A stretch of 64,000 bases of DNA from Litchfieldella rifensis (GCF_042646605.1 NZ_JBHRUG010000027.1:248001-312000), one strand, 5' to 3'. Counted from the first letter of the stretch, positions 17,927 to 27,365 are shown. Numbers and translations: made by a program. The notes: generated by a model from the letters alone, not told the origin.

Positions 17927-18426
17927 CGATCGATCGTCCTGCTCGGGTCCATGAAAATAGGGGTGATACCCGTTGTCACGCGCCAGGGCAAGGGGCCGTC
18001 AAGCCATAAGGGACCCTGGTATCACCCAAATTGGGGCCATCGACGCCGCCATACTCTATCGCAAAGAGGGCGGATACGCAGGCTTTCCGATCCAGTTGGT
18101 GCTTGTTGTCAATCGCATTGCTAGAGTCTAATCACGTTTGCAAAGGGCGTAGCGCCGCTGCGAACGGTGTCCAGGCACTTTCTCCCGTCGCCTGAAACTG
18201 GGGCGTGCCGGCTATTTCATTGATCCCCGTATCTCCCGGTATGATCCTATGATTCACGAGTGGAAGAGTGCCAGGGAACCGAGACCAAGGGCCGTACCAG
18301 GACATCGACATGCCCTGAAACCCGGTGTCAAGCGTTGATGATCGCCTCTCGGGGGCGCTTGATCCGGGTAGCGATCCGGTACCCATCTGGGCGATGATTG
18401 CCCACTTCACGCTGACAAGGACGACC
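17927..18426. other. Divergent intergenic region between mrpA and the lytic transglycosylase gene
   Basis: 500 bases without a supported gene. It holds the mrp leader inverted repeat (17961-18027) and, presumably, promoters in both directions. The short frames here have no family features. I see no tRNA or clear terminator. Confidence 0.7.
17961..18027 (-). promoter_or_regulatory. Nested inverted repeat in the mrp leader
   Basis: Perfect arms GGGTGATACC (17961-17970) and GGTATCACCC (18018-18027), 47-bp spacer, with a second pair CCAGGG (17983-17988) and CCCTGG (18014-18019) overlapping the right arm. It ends 35 nt upstream of the mrpA ATG. The two pairings are mutually exclusive at the right arm, so it could be an operator pair or an alternative RNA fold. 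Confidence 0.4.
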
Positions 18427-19719
18427 ATGCGCAAGTTCGTATTCAGCTCCCTGTTTGTTACTGCCCTGGCCGGCTGCCAGGCAAATTCCGCTGGTGTCCC
18501 GACTGCTGCCGCGAACGATGTTGACGGAGCCGCCGTCGCGGCTCAGCCATCGGCAGCCGAGGCCGAGGGAGTCGAAGCCGCCAGCCCCGTGCCCGCCAAC
18601 TTCGATGATTGGGTGGCGGCTTTCCGGCAGCGGGCTCGTGCCGAGGGCATCGATCCCGTCACGCTGGCAGCGGCCTTCGATGATGTGCGCTATCAGCCGC
18701 GGGTCATCGAGCTGGACCGTTCCCAGCCGGAGTTCGTGCGCCCGATCTGGGAATACCTGGATAGCGCTGTGTCGGCGACACGGGTCGACCAGGGGCGTAT
18801 CAAGCTCAAGGAGCATCGCGAGACGGCGCGGCAGATGGCGCAACGCTATGGCGTCCCCGAGGAGATCGTCGCAGCAATCTGGGGGGTCGAAAGCAACTAT
18901 GGCGATAACTTCGGCAGTTTCTCGACCATCGATGCCCTGGCCACTCTGGGCTATGATGGGCGCCGCCCGGCGTTCGCCGCCAGTGAATTGATGACGGCAC
19001 TGCGTATCCTGCAGCGCGGTGATATCAGCCGCGCGCGCATGCAGGGCTCGTGGGCCGGCGCCATGGGGCATACCCAGTTTCTGCCCTCCAGCTTCGAGAC
19101 CTATGCCGTGGATGGCGATGGTGACGGACGTCGCGATATCTGGGGCAGCATTCCCGATGTGATGGCCTCCACCGCCAACTATCTCGCCGAAGCCGGTTGG
19201 CAATCCGGCCAGCCGTGGGGCGTGGAAGTGGTGCTGCCGAATGGCTTCGATTACTCTCAGACCGAGCTCTCCACCCGCCTGTCCAGCGGTGAATGGGCCG
19301 CGCAGGGAGTACGCCCCGCGGGGGATGACGAGTTACCGGCATTCGCTTCAGCGTCGGTGATCGCGCCAGCCGGTGCCAGGGGGCCGGCATTTCTGGTGGG
19401 CCCCAATTACCGTGCCATTCTGCGCTACAACAACGCCACCAGTTATGCCCTGGCGGTGGGAGCTCTGGCCGATCGCATCGCTGGTCGTGGCGGCATCGAG
19501 CAGACCTGGCCGCGTCACGAACGCCCCCTATCGCGCAGCCAGGTGCGCGAGATGCAGCAACGCCTCAATGCACGGGGCTTCGATACCGGCACCCCGGACG
19601 GGGTGATGGGACCCAATACTCGCCGAGGACTGCGGGAATTTCAGCGCAGCATCGACCAGATACCGGATGGCTTCGCCACCCAGCGCCTGCTGGAGCGACT
19701 AGAATCAGAACAGTCGTGA
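18427..19719 (+). CDS. Lytic murein transglycosylase (MltB-type) lipoprotein with peptidoglycan-binding domain
   Basis: 430 residues from the ATG at 18427; a lipobox LAGC (Cys17) after a short signal peptide predicts an outer-membrane lipoprotein. After a low-complexity Ala/Ser linker comes the MltB catalytic domain (about residues 55-350) with the catalytic glutamate in AAIWGVESNYGDNFG and GSWAGAMGHTQFLPSSF. A peptidoglycan_binding_1 domain ends the protein (QVREMQQRLNARGFDTGTPDGVMGPNTRRGLREFQ). It cleaves glycan strands to 1,6-anhydro-muropeptides, whose recycling matches the murU-amgK genes elsewhere in the window. The 3' end overlaps convergent rsmE by 15 nt. Confidence 0.93.
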   Translation: MRKFVFSSLFVTALAGCQANSAGVPTAAANDVDGAAVAAQPSAAEAEGVEAASPVPANFDDWVAAFRQRARAEGIDPVTLAAAFDDVRYQPRVIELDRSQPEFVRPIWEYLDSAVSATRVDQGRIKLKEHRETARQMAQRYGVPEEIVAAIWGVESNYGDNFGSFSTIDALATLGYDGRRPAFAASELMTALRILQRGDISRARMQGSWAGAMGHTQFLPSSFETYAVDGDGDGRRDIWGSIPDVMASTANYLAEAGWQSGQPWGVEVVLPNGFDYSQTELSTRLSSGEWAAQGVRPAGDDELPAFASASVIAPAGARGPAFLVGPNYRAILRYNNATSYALAVGALADRIAGRGGIEQTWPRHERPLSRSQVREMQQRLNARGFDTGTPDGVMGPNTRRGLREFQRSIDQIPDGFATQRLLERLESEQS

Positions 19720-20418
19720 CAACAGGGCGGTCACCGCGGTCTCGACGCGCAGGATGCGCTCTCCCAGGTGGATGCCCTCACAACCAGCTTGGAGCAGACG
19801 CTCGACCTCGTAAGGAATGAAGCCGCCCTCGGGGCCGATGATCAGCAATGCCGGTTCGTCGATGCCGCGTGGACAGGCATGGGGCATCCCGGGGTGGGCC
19901 AGCAGGCCGCGACGTTCTTCGAGCAGGCCGGGCAGGCGATCCTCCACGAAGGGTTTGAAGCGGGTCTCCAGGTCGACTTCGGGCAGCCGAGTGTCGCGGG
20001 CCTGCTCGAGGCCCAGCACCAGGTGCTGGTGGATCTTCTCGGGCCTGAGCTCCGGAGACTGCCAGTAGCTCTTTTCCACCCGCCGGGTATGCAGCAGCGT
20101 GATGTGCTTCACGCCCAGTGCCGTGACATGTTCCAGCGAGCGCGCCAGCATGCGCGGTCGCGGCAGGGCGAGTACCAGATGCACCGGCAATGCCGCAGGC
20201 GGTGGCTGATCGAGTCTGTCGATCCGGAAAAGCGCCTGTTCGGCGTCGAGATGGGTCAGCCGTCCCCGGCCGAGCTTGCCGCCGGCCACGCCCAGCGTCA
20301 GCTCATCGCCGACCTTGGCGTGGTGCACGTCAAGCAAGTGGCGCAGGCGCCGGGGGTCCCGAACCACGGCGTGATGGTCGTCTTGCAGGTCGTGGGGGGC
20401 TAGCAGGATCAGATTCAT
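19705..20418 (-). CDS. rsmE: 16S rRNA m3U1498 methyltransferase
   Basis: 237 residues of the RsmE family. N-terminal PUA-like domain (HHAVVRDPRRLRHLLDVHHAKVGDEL) and a C-terminal SPOUT domain with the trefoil-knot motifs LLHTRRVEKSYW, LLIIGPEGGFIPYEVE and LGERILRVETA. It methylates N3 of U1498 in 16S rRNA using AdoMet. Divergent from phaR; its 3' end overlaps the lytic transglycosylase gene on the opposite strand by 15 nt. Confidence 0.95.
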   Translation of the reverse strand: MNLILLAPHDLQDDHHAVVRDPRRLRHLLDVHHAKVGDELTLGVAGGKLGRGRLTHLDAEQALFRIDRLDQPPPAALPVHLVLALPRPRMLARSLEHVTALGVKHITLLHTRRVEKSYWQSPELRPEKIHQHLVLGLEQARDTRLPEVDLETRFKPFVEDRLPGLLEERRGLLAHPGMPHACPRGIDEPALLIIGPEGGFIPYEVERLLQAGCEGIHLGERILRVETAVTALLSRLF

Positions 20419-20498
20419 GGAGTCTCGGTGCGCGCGGATTGGCTTGAAAGCTTAGCGCGGTGCACAATAGCAGCAAAGACGACAATAGGAGCAGCGCC

Positions 20499-20948
20499 GT
20501 GCGCGTGATTCGCAAGTATGCCAACCGTCGGCTCTACGACACCGAGCAGAGCCGCTATGTGACCCTCGAGGATCTGCGGGGCCTGATTCTCGACGAAGTG
20601 CCGTTTCGCGTCGAGGATGCCAAGACCGGGGAAGACCTGACCCGCACCATCCTGTTGTCGATCATCATCGAGCAGGAACAGGCCGATGGTGATGCCGAGG
20701 TGTTTTCCAACGATCTGCTGGAACAGCTGATCCGGGTCTATGCCATGTCCCAGCCCTTGCCCCTGGCACGTTACCTGGAGCAGGGCACGCGTCTGATGCT
20801 GGAGCAACAGCAGCACATGCAGGATCAATGGCAGCAGGCCATGCGCCATTCGCCCATGGAGCTGATGCGCGAGCTGGCCGAGGAGAACATGCGCTTCTGG
20901 CAGCAGACCATCAACCAGACGTCGCGCAGGGGCGACGACGACGATTGA
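20499..20948 (+). CDS. phaR: Polyhydroxyalkanoate synthesis repressor PhaR
   Basis: 149 residues from a GTG at 20499 with taggag seven bases upstream; this gives the canonical PhaR N-terminus (V/M)RVIRKYANRRLYDTEQSRYV. An earlier in-frame GTG at 20460 would add 13 residues. The PHB/PHA accumulation DNA-binding domain covers about residues 1-60, followed by a helical domain rich in Gln and Met, and an acidic tail. It binds PHA granules and DNA and represses phasin genes. No PHA synthase or phasin gene is in this window. Confidence 0.92.
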   Translation: MRVIRKYANRRLYDTEQSRYVTLEDLRGLILDEVPFRVEDAKTGEDLTRTILLSIIIEQEQADGDAEVFSNDLLEQLIRVYAMSQPLPLARYLEQGTRLMLEQQQHMQDQWQQAMRHSPMELMRELAEENMRFWQQTINQTSRRGDDDD

Positions 20949-21032
20949 CCACGATTGGGCTCGGCACGGGAAGCGTCGGGCCCTTTCTGGCATAATGCGC
21001 CGATTTTCCACTCTTCGAGCAAGGTTTCCCAG

Positions 21033-22319
21033 ATGAAGGTTCTGATCATCGGCGGCGGTGGCCGCGAACATGCCCTGGCCTGGAAGGTCGCCCAGTCTGC
21101 CCGTGTGGCAGGCGTTTACGTCGCACCGGGCAATGCCGGTACGGCGTCAGAGCCCGGCTTGACCAATGTGGCGATCGCCGCCAGCGACCTGGACGGCCTG
21201 GAAGCCTTCGCTCGGGAGGAGGGCATCGACCTGACCATCGTCGGCCCCGAGGCGCCACTGGTCGCGGGGGTGGTCGATCGCTTCCAGGCTGCCGGCCTGG
21301 CCATCTTCGGCCCGAGCCGGGCCGCGGCCCAGCTCGAGGGCTCCAAGTCCTTCACCAAGGACTTTCTGGCCCGTCATGCGATCCCCACCGCCGAGTATGC
21401 CACCTTTACCGCGATCGAGTCGGCGCTGGCCTATCTGGCCGAGAAGGGGGCCCCAATCGTCATCAAGGCCGACGGCTTGGCCGCCGGCAAGGGCGTGATC
21501 GTGGCCATGACCCAGGCCGAGGCCGAAGCCGCCGTGCGCGATATGCTCGAGGCCAACGCCTTCGGCGATGCCGGAGCGCGGGTGGTGATCGAGGAGTTTC
21601 TCGAAGGGGAAGAGGCCAGCTTCATCGTCATGGTCGACGGCCAGACCGTGCTGCCCATGGCCACCAGCCAGGATCACAAGCGTGCTCTCGACGGCGACAC
21701 CGGCCCCAACACCGGGGGCATGGGCGCCTATTCCCCGGCACCGGTGGTCACGCCCGAGGTCCATCAGCGCATCATGGACGAGGTCATTCTGCCCACCGTG
21801 CGTGGTATGGCCGCCGAGGGGCATCCCTACACCGGCTTCCTGTATGCCGGGCTGATGATCGACGCCGATGGCACCCCCAAGGTCATCGAATACAACTGCC
21901 GTTTCGGGGATCCGGAAACCCAGCCGATCCTGCAGCGCCTGACCTCGGACCTGGCGACGCTGTGTCTGGCCGGGGCCGAGGGGCGCCTGAGCGGGGAAAG
22001 CTGCGACTGGGACCCTCGTCCGGCGGTGGGCGTGGTCATGGCCGCCGGTGGCTACCCCGGGGACTACCGCAAGGGCGATGCCATCGAGGGGCTGGCTGCG
22101 GCCGAATCCCTGGACTGCAAGGTGTTCCATGCCGGTACCGCCCATGACGACCAAGGTCGAGTCGTCACCAGTGGTGGGCGCGTGCTATGTGTGTCTGCTT
22201 TGGGTGACAGCGTGTCTCATGCTCGCGACAAGGCGTACCGGGGGGTGGCGACCATCCACTGGCCCGGCGTGCAGTATCGCCGCGACATCGCCCATCGGGC
22301 CATCGCCCGCGAGTCCTGA
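21033..22319 (+). CDS. purD: Phosphoribosylamine-glycine ligase (GAR synthetase)
   Basis: 428 residues from the ATG at 21033 (MKVLIIGGGGREHALAWK), the family's N-terminus and length. ATP-grasp fold: PIVIKADGLAAGKGVIVA, VVIEEFLEGEEASFIVMVDG, EYNCRFGDPETQ metal-binding motif, then the C-terminal domain. It makes glycinamide ribonucleotide in purine synthesis. Often preceded by purH; here phaR is upstream. Confidence 0.97.
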   Translation: MKVLIIGGGGREHALAWKVAQSARVAGVYVAPGNAGTASEPGLTNVAIAASDLDGLEAFAREEGIDLTIVGPEAPLVAGVVDRFQAAGLAIFGPSRAAAQLEGSKSFTKDFLARHAIPTAEYATFTAIESALAYLAEKGAPIVIKADGLAAGKGVIVAMTQAEAEAAVRDMLEANAFGDAGARVVIEEFLEGEEASFIVMVDGQTVLPMATSQDHKRALDGDTGPNTGGMGAYSPAPVVTPEVHQRIMDEVILPTVRGMAAEGHPYTGFLYAGLMIDADGTPKVIEYNCRFGDPETQPILQRLTSDLATLCLAGAEGRLSGESCDWDPRPAVGVVMAAGGYPGDYRKGDAIEGLAAAESLDCKVFHAGTAHDDQGRVVTSGGRVLCVSALGDSVSHARDKAYRGVATIHWPGVQYRRDIAHRAIARES

Positions 22320-22378
22320 GAAAGGGGAGCTAGAATGGAATGTGTACGCGTGATGTTGACTCGTTGGGGTGGTGACTG

Positions 22379-23251
22379 ATGTCACGGGAATATCCGGTCA
22401 TCGCCGTGACCGGCTCGTCGGGAGCCGGCACCACCACGGTGCGGCGTACCTTCGAGCGCATGTTCGCCCGTGAGGACGTACATGCCGCCATGGTCGACGG
22501 CGATGCCTTCCACCGTTACACCAAGGAGGAGTTGGCGCGGATCTTCCGCGAGGAACCCGAGCGCACCGACGAGTTGTCCCACTTCGCTGTGGAGGCCAAC
22601 CTTCTCGACCGCCTCGAGGCGTTGTTTCAGGAATACGGCGAGCACGGCACCGGCACCTATCGCCACTATATCCATGCCGAAGACAAGCGCATGATCGAGT
22701 GTGGCCATCAGGTCGGCACCTTTACCGACTGGCAACCGTTGCCCGGTGGCACCGACCTCTTGTTCTACGAGGGGCTGCACGGCGGCCTGGTCACCGCCGA
22801 GCAGGATATCGCGCGTCATGTCGACCTCCTGATCGGGGTGGCCCCCACCATGAACCTGGAGTGGATCCAGAAGATCGATCGCGATACCAAGCTGCGCGGT
22901 TATTCCCAGGAAGCGGTGATCGACACCATCCTGGGCCGCATGCATGACTATGTACGCTACATCCAGCCGCAGTTCTCGCGCACACACATCAATTTCCAGC
23001 GTGTGCCCACGGTGGATACTTCCAACCCCTTTGAAGTCCAGGACATTCCTACCGATGCCGAGTCCTTCGTGGTGATCCGCTTCCGCGACCCCTCCACGGT
23101 GGACTTCCCCTACCTGCTGGCGATGATCCAGGATTCCTTCATGAGCCGCCCGCATACGCTGGTGGTTCCCGGCTCGCGCATGCCCTTGGCCATGGAGCTG
23201 ATTCTTGCCCCACTGGTACGCTACCTGCTGGCCCAGCGGCGTTTTCGCTAA
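22379..23251 (+). CDS. prkB: Phosphoribulokinase (PrkB type)
   Basis: 290 residues, close in length and sequence to E. coli PrkB as I remember it: P-loop AVTGSSGAGTTTV, the segment DGDAFHRYTKEEL, DLLFYEGLHGGLVT, then SRTHINFQRVPTVDTSNPF. The family phosphorylates ribulose-5-phosphate to ribulose-1,5-bisphosphate. No Rubisco gene is visible here, so as in E. coli its role is uncertain. It lies 59 nt after purD and 26 nt before a LacI regulator, and so may be co-transcribed with the latter. Confidence 0.92.
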   Translation: MSREYPVIAVTGSSGAGTTTVRRTFERMFAREDVHAAMVDGDAFHRYTKEELARIFREEPERTDELSHFAVEANLLDRLEALFQEYGEHGTGTYRHYIHAEDKRMIECGHQVGTFTDWQPLPGGTDLLFYEGLHGGLVTAEQDIARHVDLLIGVAPTMNLEWIQKIDRDTKLRGYSQEAVIDTILGRMHDYVRYIQPQFSRTHINFQRVPTVDTSNPFEVQDIPTDAESFVVIRFRDPSTVDFPYLLAMIQDSFMSRPHTLVVPGSRMPLAMELILAPLVRYLLAQRRFR

Positions 23252-23277
23252 GTGGCTCCGATATTTCCGAGTGAGAG

Positions 23278-24276
23278 ATGTCAAGAAGTAGCAAGGTGAC
23301 CATCACTGATATCGCCAAGCATGTGGGCATGACCAACATGACGGTGTCGCGTGCCTTGAACAAGCCCGACAAGGTCAAGCCGGAGACGCGAGAAAAGATC
23401 CTCGCCGCGGCGCAGAAGCTGGGCTATGTCCCGAATGCCTTCGCCAGCCATCTCCGAAGTCGCAAGAACCGCTTGATCGGCCTGGTCACGGCCAGCGTGG
23501 ATAATCCCTTCTACAGCGAGGTCATCAAGGCAATTTCCCGTGCGGCCAAGGAGCATGACTACACCATCATGCTGATCGATACCGATGGCTCGCCGGAGCT
23601 CGAGGAAGTGGCGATCGAGACCCTGCTCAGTTATCAGGTGGCCGGTATCATCCTTTCGCCGGTCTCCGACGCTGCCGGCTATCGCCCCGCCTATCTCGAT
23701 CGCTTACGTGCTACCCACTTGCCGGTGGTAATGCTGGATCGCACTTTGAATGTGCCGGATTTCAGCCGTGTGGTGCTGGACAATCATCGTGCTGGAAGAT
23801 TGCTCGGCGAGCAGCTGGTGAAGCAAGGTATCCAGCAGGTGCTGGCATTGACCGGACCGCGTGGCTCGCGGATAACGCAACAGCGCCTGGCTGGCCTCAA
23901 GGGGGCTTATGACGCTGCTGATGTGACCTTGACGCTGGAACAGCGACCGGGTGACTACACCCTTCAGCCGGCTTACCGCGACATGGCCGATTATCTGCGC
24001 CAAAGCGCACTCCCCCAGGCCGTCTTTGGCTTCAACCAGCTGATTACCCTGGGGGCCATGCGCGCCCTGCATGACGCCCGTGTGTCCCGGGACGAGGTGA
24101 TGGTGGTGGGAGTCGACCGCCTGCCCTACGCCGATATCTTCGATGTCTCGGTACCCTGTGCCTTGCATGACACCTACCAGGCGGGACATGAGGCGTTTCG
24201 CTTGCTCTTCGAACAGATCAAGGACCCCACGGCCGCCGGCTGTGAGGTCGTGATCTCCGCCACGCTGATCCAGTAA
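23278..24276 (+). CDS. LacI family transcriptional regulator, probable pentitol/sugar repressor
   Basis: 332 residues. The N-terminal LacI helix-turn-helix (ITDIAKHVGMTNMTVSRALN, residues 9-28) and hinge (LGYVPNAFASHLRSRKNRLIG) are followed by a periplasmic-binding-like sensor domain. At the specificity positions of the recognition helix it has Asn and Met, and Met is shared with GntR-type regulators of E. coli, which read ATGTTA half-sites. It faces the transketolase end of the pentitol operon with a 24-nt gap. I infer it binds the ATGTTAACGTCAACAT operators at 34746 and 35821; the CTTAAACGATTAAG sites at 6581/6692 are an alternative target. Confidence 0.9.
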   Translation: MSRSSKVTITDIAKHVGMTNMTVSRALNKPDKVKPETREKILAAAQKLGYVPNAFASHLRSRKNRLIGLVTASVDNPFYSEVIKAISRAAKEHDYTIMLIDTDGSPELEEVAIETLLSYQVAGIILSPVSDAAGYRPAYLDRLRATHLPVVMLDRTLNVPDFSRVVLDNHRAGRLLGEQLVKQGIQQVLALTGPRGSRITQQRLAGLKGAYDAADVTLTLEQRPGDYTLQPAYRDMADYLRQSALPQAVFGFNQLITLGAMRALHDARVSRDEVMVVGVDRLPYADIFDVSVPCALHDTYQAGHEAFRLLFEQIKDPTAAGCEVVISATLIQ

Positions 24277-24300
24277 GGAAGACGGGAGTGCTTACGGTCG

Positions 24301-26325
24301 TCAGAGTGCGGCGTCCACCACCCCTTCGACCTCGGCAACCACCTGATTCACGGTGAAGCCGAAGTGGTGGAACAGGTCTTCCGCCTTGCCGGACTCGCCG
24401 AAGGTGCGCATGCCGACGACACGGCCCTCCAGACCCACGTACTTGTGCCAGTAGTCGGCATGGGCGGCCTCGACGGCGACCCGGGCGGTGACCTCCGCCG
24501 GCAGCACTGACTGGCGGTAGTCGGCGTCCTGGGCGTCGAAGGCGTCGCAGGACGGCATGGAGACCACCCGCACCCGGCGGCCGTCCTGTTCCAACTGGGC
24601 GGCGGCGTCCATGGCCAGGGCCACCTCGGAACCGGTGGCAATCAGGATCGCCTCGGGGATGCCCTCGCAGTCCTTCAGCACGTAGCCGCCGCGGGCGATG
24701 TCGGCCAGCTGCTGCTTATCGCGAGCCTGGTGCGGCAAGTTCTGGCGGGACAGCACCAGGGCGGTGGGGCCGGACTGGCGCTTGAGCGCCGCGTTCCAGG
24801 CCGCGGCGGTCTCCACGGCGTCACAGGGCCGCCAGGTGGCCAGGTTGGGGGTCGTGCGCAGGCTGGTGAGCTGCTCGATCGGCTGGTGGGTGGGGCCGTC
24901 CTCGCCCAGGCCGATGGAGTCGTGGGTGAAGACGTAGATGGCGCGCTGGCCCATCAGTGCCGCCATGCGCACGGCATTGCGCATGTACTCCATGAAGATC
25001 AGGAAGGTGGCGCCGTAGGGGATAAAGCCGCCATGCAGCACGATGCCGTTCATGATCGCGCCCATGCCGAACTCGCGCACCCCGTAATGCAGGTAGTTGC
25101 CGTCTGGAGAGCCCTCAACTGGGGTGGTAGAAGAGCCGGGGGAGATGGCCTTGGCGCCCTTCCAGAAGGTCAGGTTGGAGGGCGCCAGGTCGGCGCTGCC
25201 GCCGAGCAGTTCGGGGAGTTGCGGGCCCAGCTCGTTGAGGCAGCTGAGCGAGGCCTTGCGGGTGGCGAGGGACTCGCCCTGCTCCTGGGCGCGCTGGATC
25301 ATGGCCTCGCCGGTGAACTCGGCGGGCAGCTGGCATTGGATGCGGCGCTGGAACTCGCGGGCCAGCGCCGGGTGGGCCTCGGCGTAGCGGTCGAAGCGTG
25401 CCTGCCACTCGGCCTGGGCGGCCTGGCCCTGCTCGCGGGCGTCCCAGGCCTGGTAGATCGGCTCGGGCACGTGGAAGGGCGCATGCGGCCAGTCGAGCCG
25501 TGCCCGGGCCGCGGCGACCTCGTCCTCGCCCAGGGGCGCGCCGTGGCACTCCTCCTTGCCCTGCTTGTTGGGGGCGCCGAAGCCGATGATGGTCTTGCAC
25601 ACGATCAGGCTCGGCCGGTCGTCGTCCTGGCGGGCCAGCTCGATGGCCGCCTTGACCGCCTCGGGGTCGTGGCCGTCGATCTGGGGCACCACGTGCCAGC
25701 CGTAGGCCTCGAAGCGCTTGGCGGTGTCGTCGGTGAACCAGCCCTCGACCTCGCCGTCGATGGAGATGCCGTTGTCATCGTAGAAGACGATCAGCTTGCC
25801 GAGCCGCTGGGTACCGGCCAGCGAGCTGACCTCGTGGGAGATGCCCTCCATCAGGCAGCCGTCGCCGACGAAGCAGTAGGTGTAGTGGTCGACGATGGTG
25901 TGGCCCGGGCGGTTGAACTGGGCGGCCAGGGTCTTCTCGGCGATGGCCATGCCCACGGCGTTGGCCAGGCCCTGGCCCAGCGGGCCGGTGGTGGTCTCGA
26001 TGCCCGGGGCGTAGCCGTACTCGGGGTGGCCGGGGGTCTTGGAGTGCAGCTGGCGGAAGTTCTGCAGCTGCTCCAGGTCGAGGTCGTAGCCGGTCAGGTG
26101 GAGCAGGGAGTAGAGCAGCATGGAGCCGTGCCCGTTGGAGAGCACGAAGCGGTCGCGGTCGGCCCACTGGGGATCGTCCGGGTTGTGCTGGAGGTAGTCG
26201 TTCCACAGCACCTCGGCGATGTCGGCCATGCCCATGGGGGCGCCGGGGTGGCCGGACTTGGCCTTCTGGACGGCGTCCATGGAGAGGGCGCGAATGGCAT
26301 TGGCCAGTTCGAAACGGGTCGGCAT
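24301..26325 (-). CDS. tkt: Transketolase
   Basis: 674 residues from the ATG at 26325 (MPTRFELANAIRALSMDAVQKAKSGHPGAPMG); the frame continues upstream but without homology. Thiamine diphosphate-binding motif GDGCLMEGISHEV, catalytic histidines in the GHPGAPMG and HGSMLLYSLLH segments, the pyrimidine domain EFGMGAIMNGI, and THDSIGLGEDGPTHQPIEQ. It transfers two-carbon units between pentose phosphates and aldoses. Last gene of the pentitol cluster, 47 nt after transaldolase. This is likely a pathway-dedicated copy; I cannot see whether another tkt exists in the genome. Confidence 0.95.
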   Translation of the reverse strand: MPTRFELANAIRALSMDAVQKAKSGHPGAPMGMADIAEVLWNDYLQHNPDDPQWADRDRFVLSNGHGSMLLYSLLHLTGYDLDLEQLQNFRQLHSKTPGHPEYGYAPGIETTTGPLGQGLANAVGMAIAEKTLAAQFNRPGHTIVDHYTYCFVGDGCLMEGISHEVSSLAGTQRLGKLIVFYDDNGISIDGEVEGWFTDDTAKRFEAYGWHVVPQIDGHDPEAVKAAIELARQDDDRPSLIVCKTIIGFGAPNKQGKEECHGAPLGEDEVAAARARLDWPHAPFHVPEPIYQAWDAREQGQAAQAEWQARFDRYAEAHPALAREFQRRIQCQLPAEFTGEAMIQRAQEQGESLATRKASLSCLNELGPQLPELLGGSADLAPSNLTFWKGAKAISPGSSTTPVEGSPDGNYLHYGVREFGMGAIMNGIVLHGGFIPYGATFLIFMEYMRNAVRMAALMGQRAIYVFTHDSIGLGEDGPTHQPIEQLTSLRTTPNLATWRPCDAVETAAAWNAALKRQSGPTALVLSRQNLPHQARDKQQLADIARGGYVLKDCEGIPEAILIATGSEVALAMDAAAQLEQDGRRVRVVSMPSCDAFDAQDADYRQSVLPAEVTARVAVEAAHADYWHKYVGLEGRVVGMRTFGESGKAEDLFHHFGFTVNQVVAEVEGVVDAAL

Positions 26326-26372
26326 GGGGATTCCTAATCGGTAGCGGGTTGGCGGTTCAGACGATCGAGGGG

Positions 26373-27332
26373 TCAGAGGATCGCCAGACGGTCGGCGATC
26401 TGTTCCTCGAGGCGTTCCTGATCCTCGGCGAAGCGGCGGATACCCTCGGCCAGCTTGTCGTTGGCCATGGCGTCCTGGTTGTGGCCCCAGCGGAAGGTAG
26501 GCTCGGTGAGCGGGGTCGGCCGGGGACCGCCGCTGCGTGCCATGAGCACCCTGGGCTTCACCTCGCCCGGTGTGGTCGCCAGTTCCTCGAGCAGTGCCGG
26601 CGAGATGGTCAGTCGCGGGCAACCGGCCAGCGCCAGTACCTGGCCGGTGTTGCGGAAGCTGGCGCCCATCACCACGGTGTCGTAGCCGCCCTGGTTGACC
26701 CGTTGGCAGACGCCGCGTACGAACTGCACCCCGGGGTCGGTGTCGGGGGGGAAGTCCTGGCCGGTCGCCTGCTGGTACCAGTCGGTGACCCGGCCGACGA
26801 ACGGCGACACCAGGTACACGCCGGCATCGAAGCAGGCCTGGGCCTGGGCCTCGCTGAACAGCAGGGTCAGGTTGCAGTTGATGCCTTCCTTCTCCAGCAC
26901 CTCGGCGGCGCGGATGCTCTCCCAGGTCGAGGCCAGCTTGATCAGCACGCGATCCCGCGAGACGCCGCGCCGCTCATACAGCTCGATCAGTTCGTGGGCC
27001 TTGCGGATGCTGGCCTGGGTGTCGAAGGACAGCCTGGCGGCCACCTCGGTGGAGACCCGGCCGGGCACCAGCTTGGCGATCTCGCTGCCCATGGCCACCG
27101 CGAGTCGCTCCACCGCGTGTTCGACCTGGGCCTGGCGGTCGCCGCCCTCGGCCCGGATCGCCGCCAGCTCTGCGTCGATCAGCGCCTGGTAGCCCGGCAT
27201 GTCGAAGGCCTTGAGCAGCAGCGAGGGGTTGGTGGTGGCGTCGTGGGGCTGGTAGCGCTTGATGGCTTCCAGGTCGCCGGTGTCGGCGACCACCACGGAG
27301 TACTGACGAAGTGCCTCGAGTTGATGGGTCAT
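26373..27332 (-). CDS. tal: Transaldolase
   Basis: 319 residues, class TalB. It opens MTHQLEALRQYSVVVADTGDLEAIKRYQPHDATTNPSLLLKA, has the Schiff-base lysine in VLIKLASTWE and the family segment CNLTLLFSEAQAQACFDAGVYLVSPFVGRVTDWY. It exchanges dihydroxyacetone between sedoheptulose-7-P and glyceraldehyde-3-P. With tkt it links pentulose-5-phosphates from the upstream kinases to glycolysis. 33 nt downstream of xylB. Confidence 0.95.
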   Translation of the reverse strand: MTHQLEALRQYSVVVADTGDLEAIKRYQPHDATTNPSLLLKAFDMPGYQALIDAELAAIRAEGGDRQAQVEHAVERLAVAMGSEIAKLVPGRVSTEVAARLSFDTQASIRKAHELIELYERRGVSRDRVLIKLASTWESIRAAEVLEKEGINCNLTLLFSEAQAQACFDAGVYLVSPFVGRVTDWYQQATGQDFPPDTDPGVQFVRGVCQRVNQGGYDTVVMGASFRNTGQVLALAGCPRLTISPALLEELATTPGEVKPRVLMARSGGPRPTPLTEPTFRWGHNQDAMANDKLAEGIRRFAEDQERLEEQIADRLAIL

Positions 27333-27365
27333 GGAGTATCTTCCTCAAGTGAATGATCGGTCCGG

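Noticed and set aside
24730..26337. 535-residue open frame on the plus strand opposite transketolase
   Set aside because: Gly/Val/Ala-rich antisense shadow of a GC-rich gene with no motif; the minus-strand frame has full transketolase homology.
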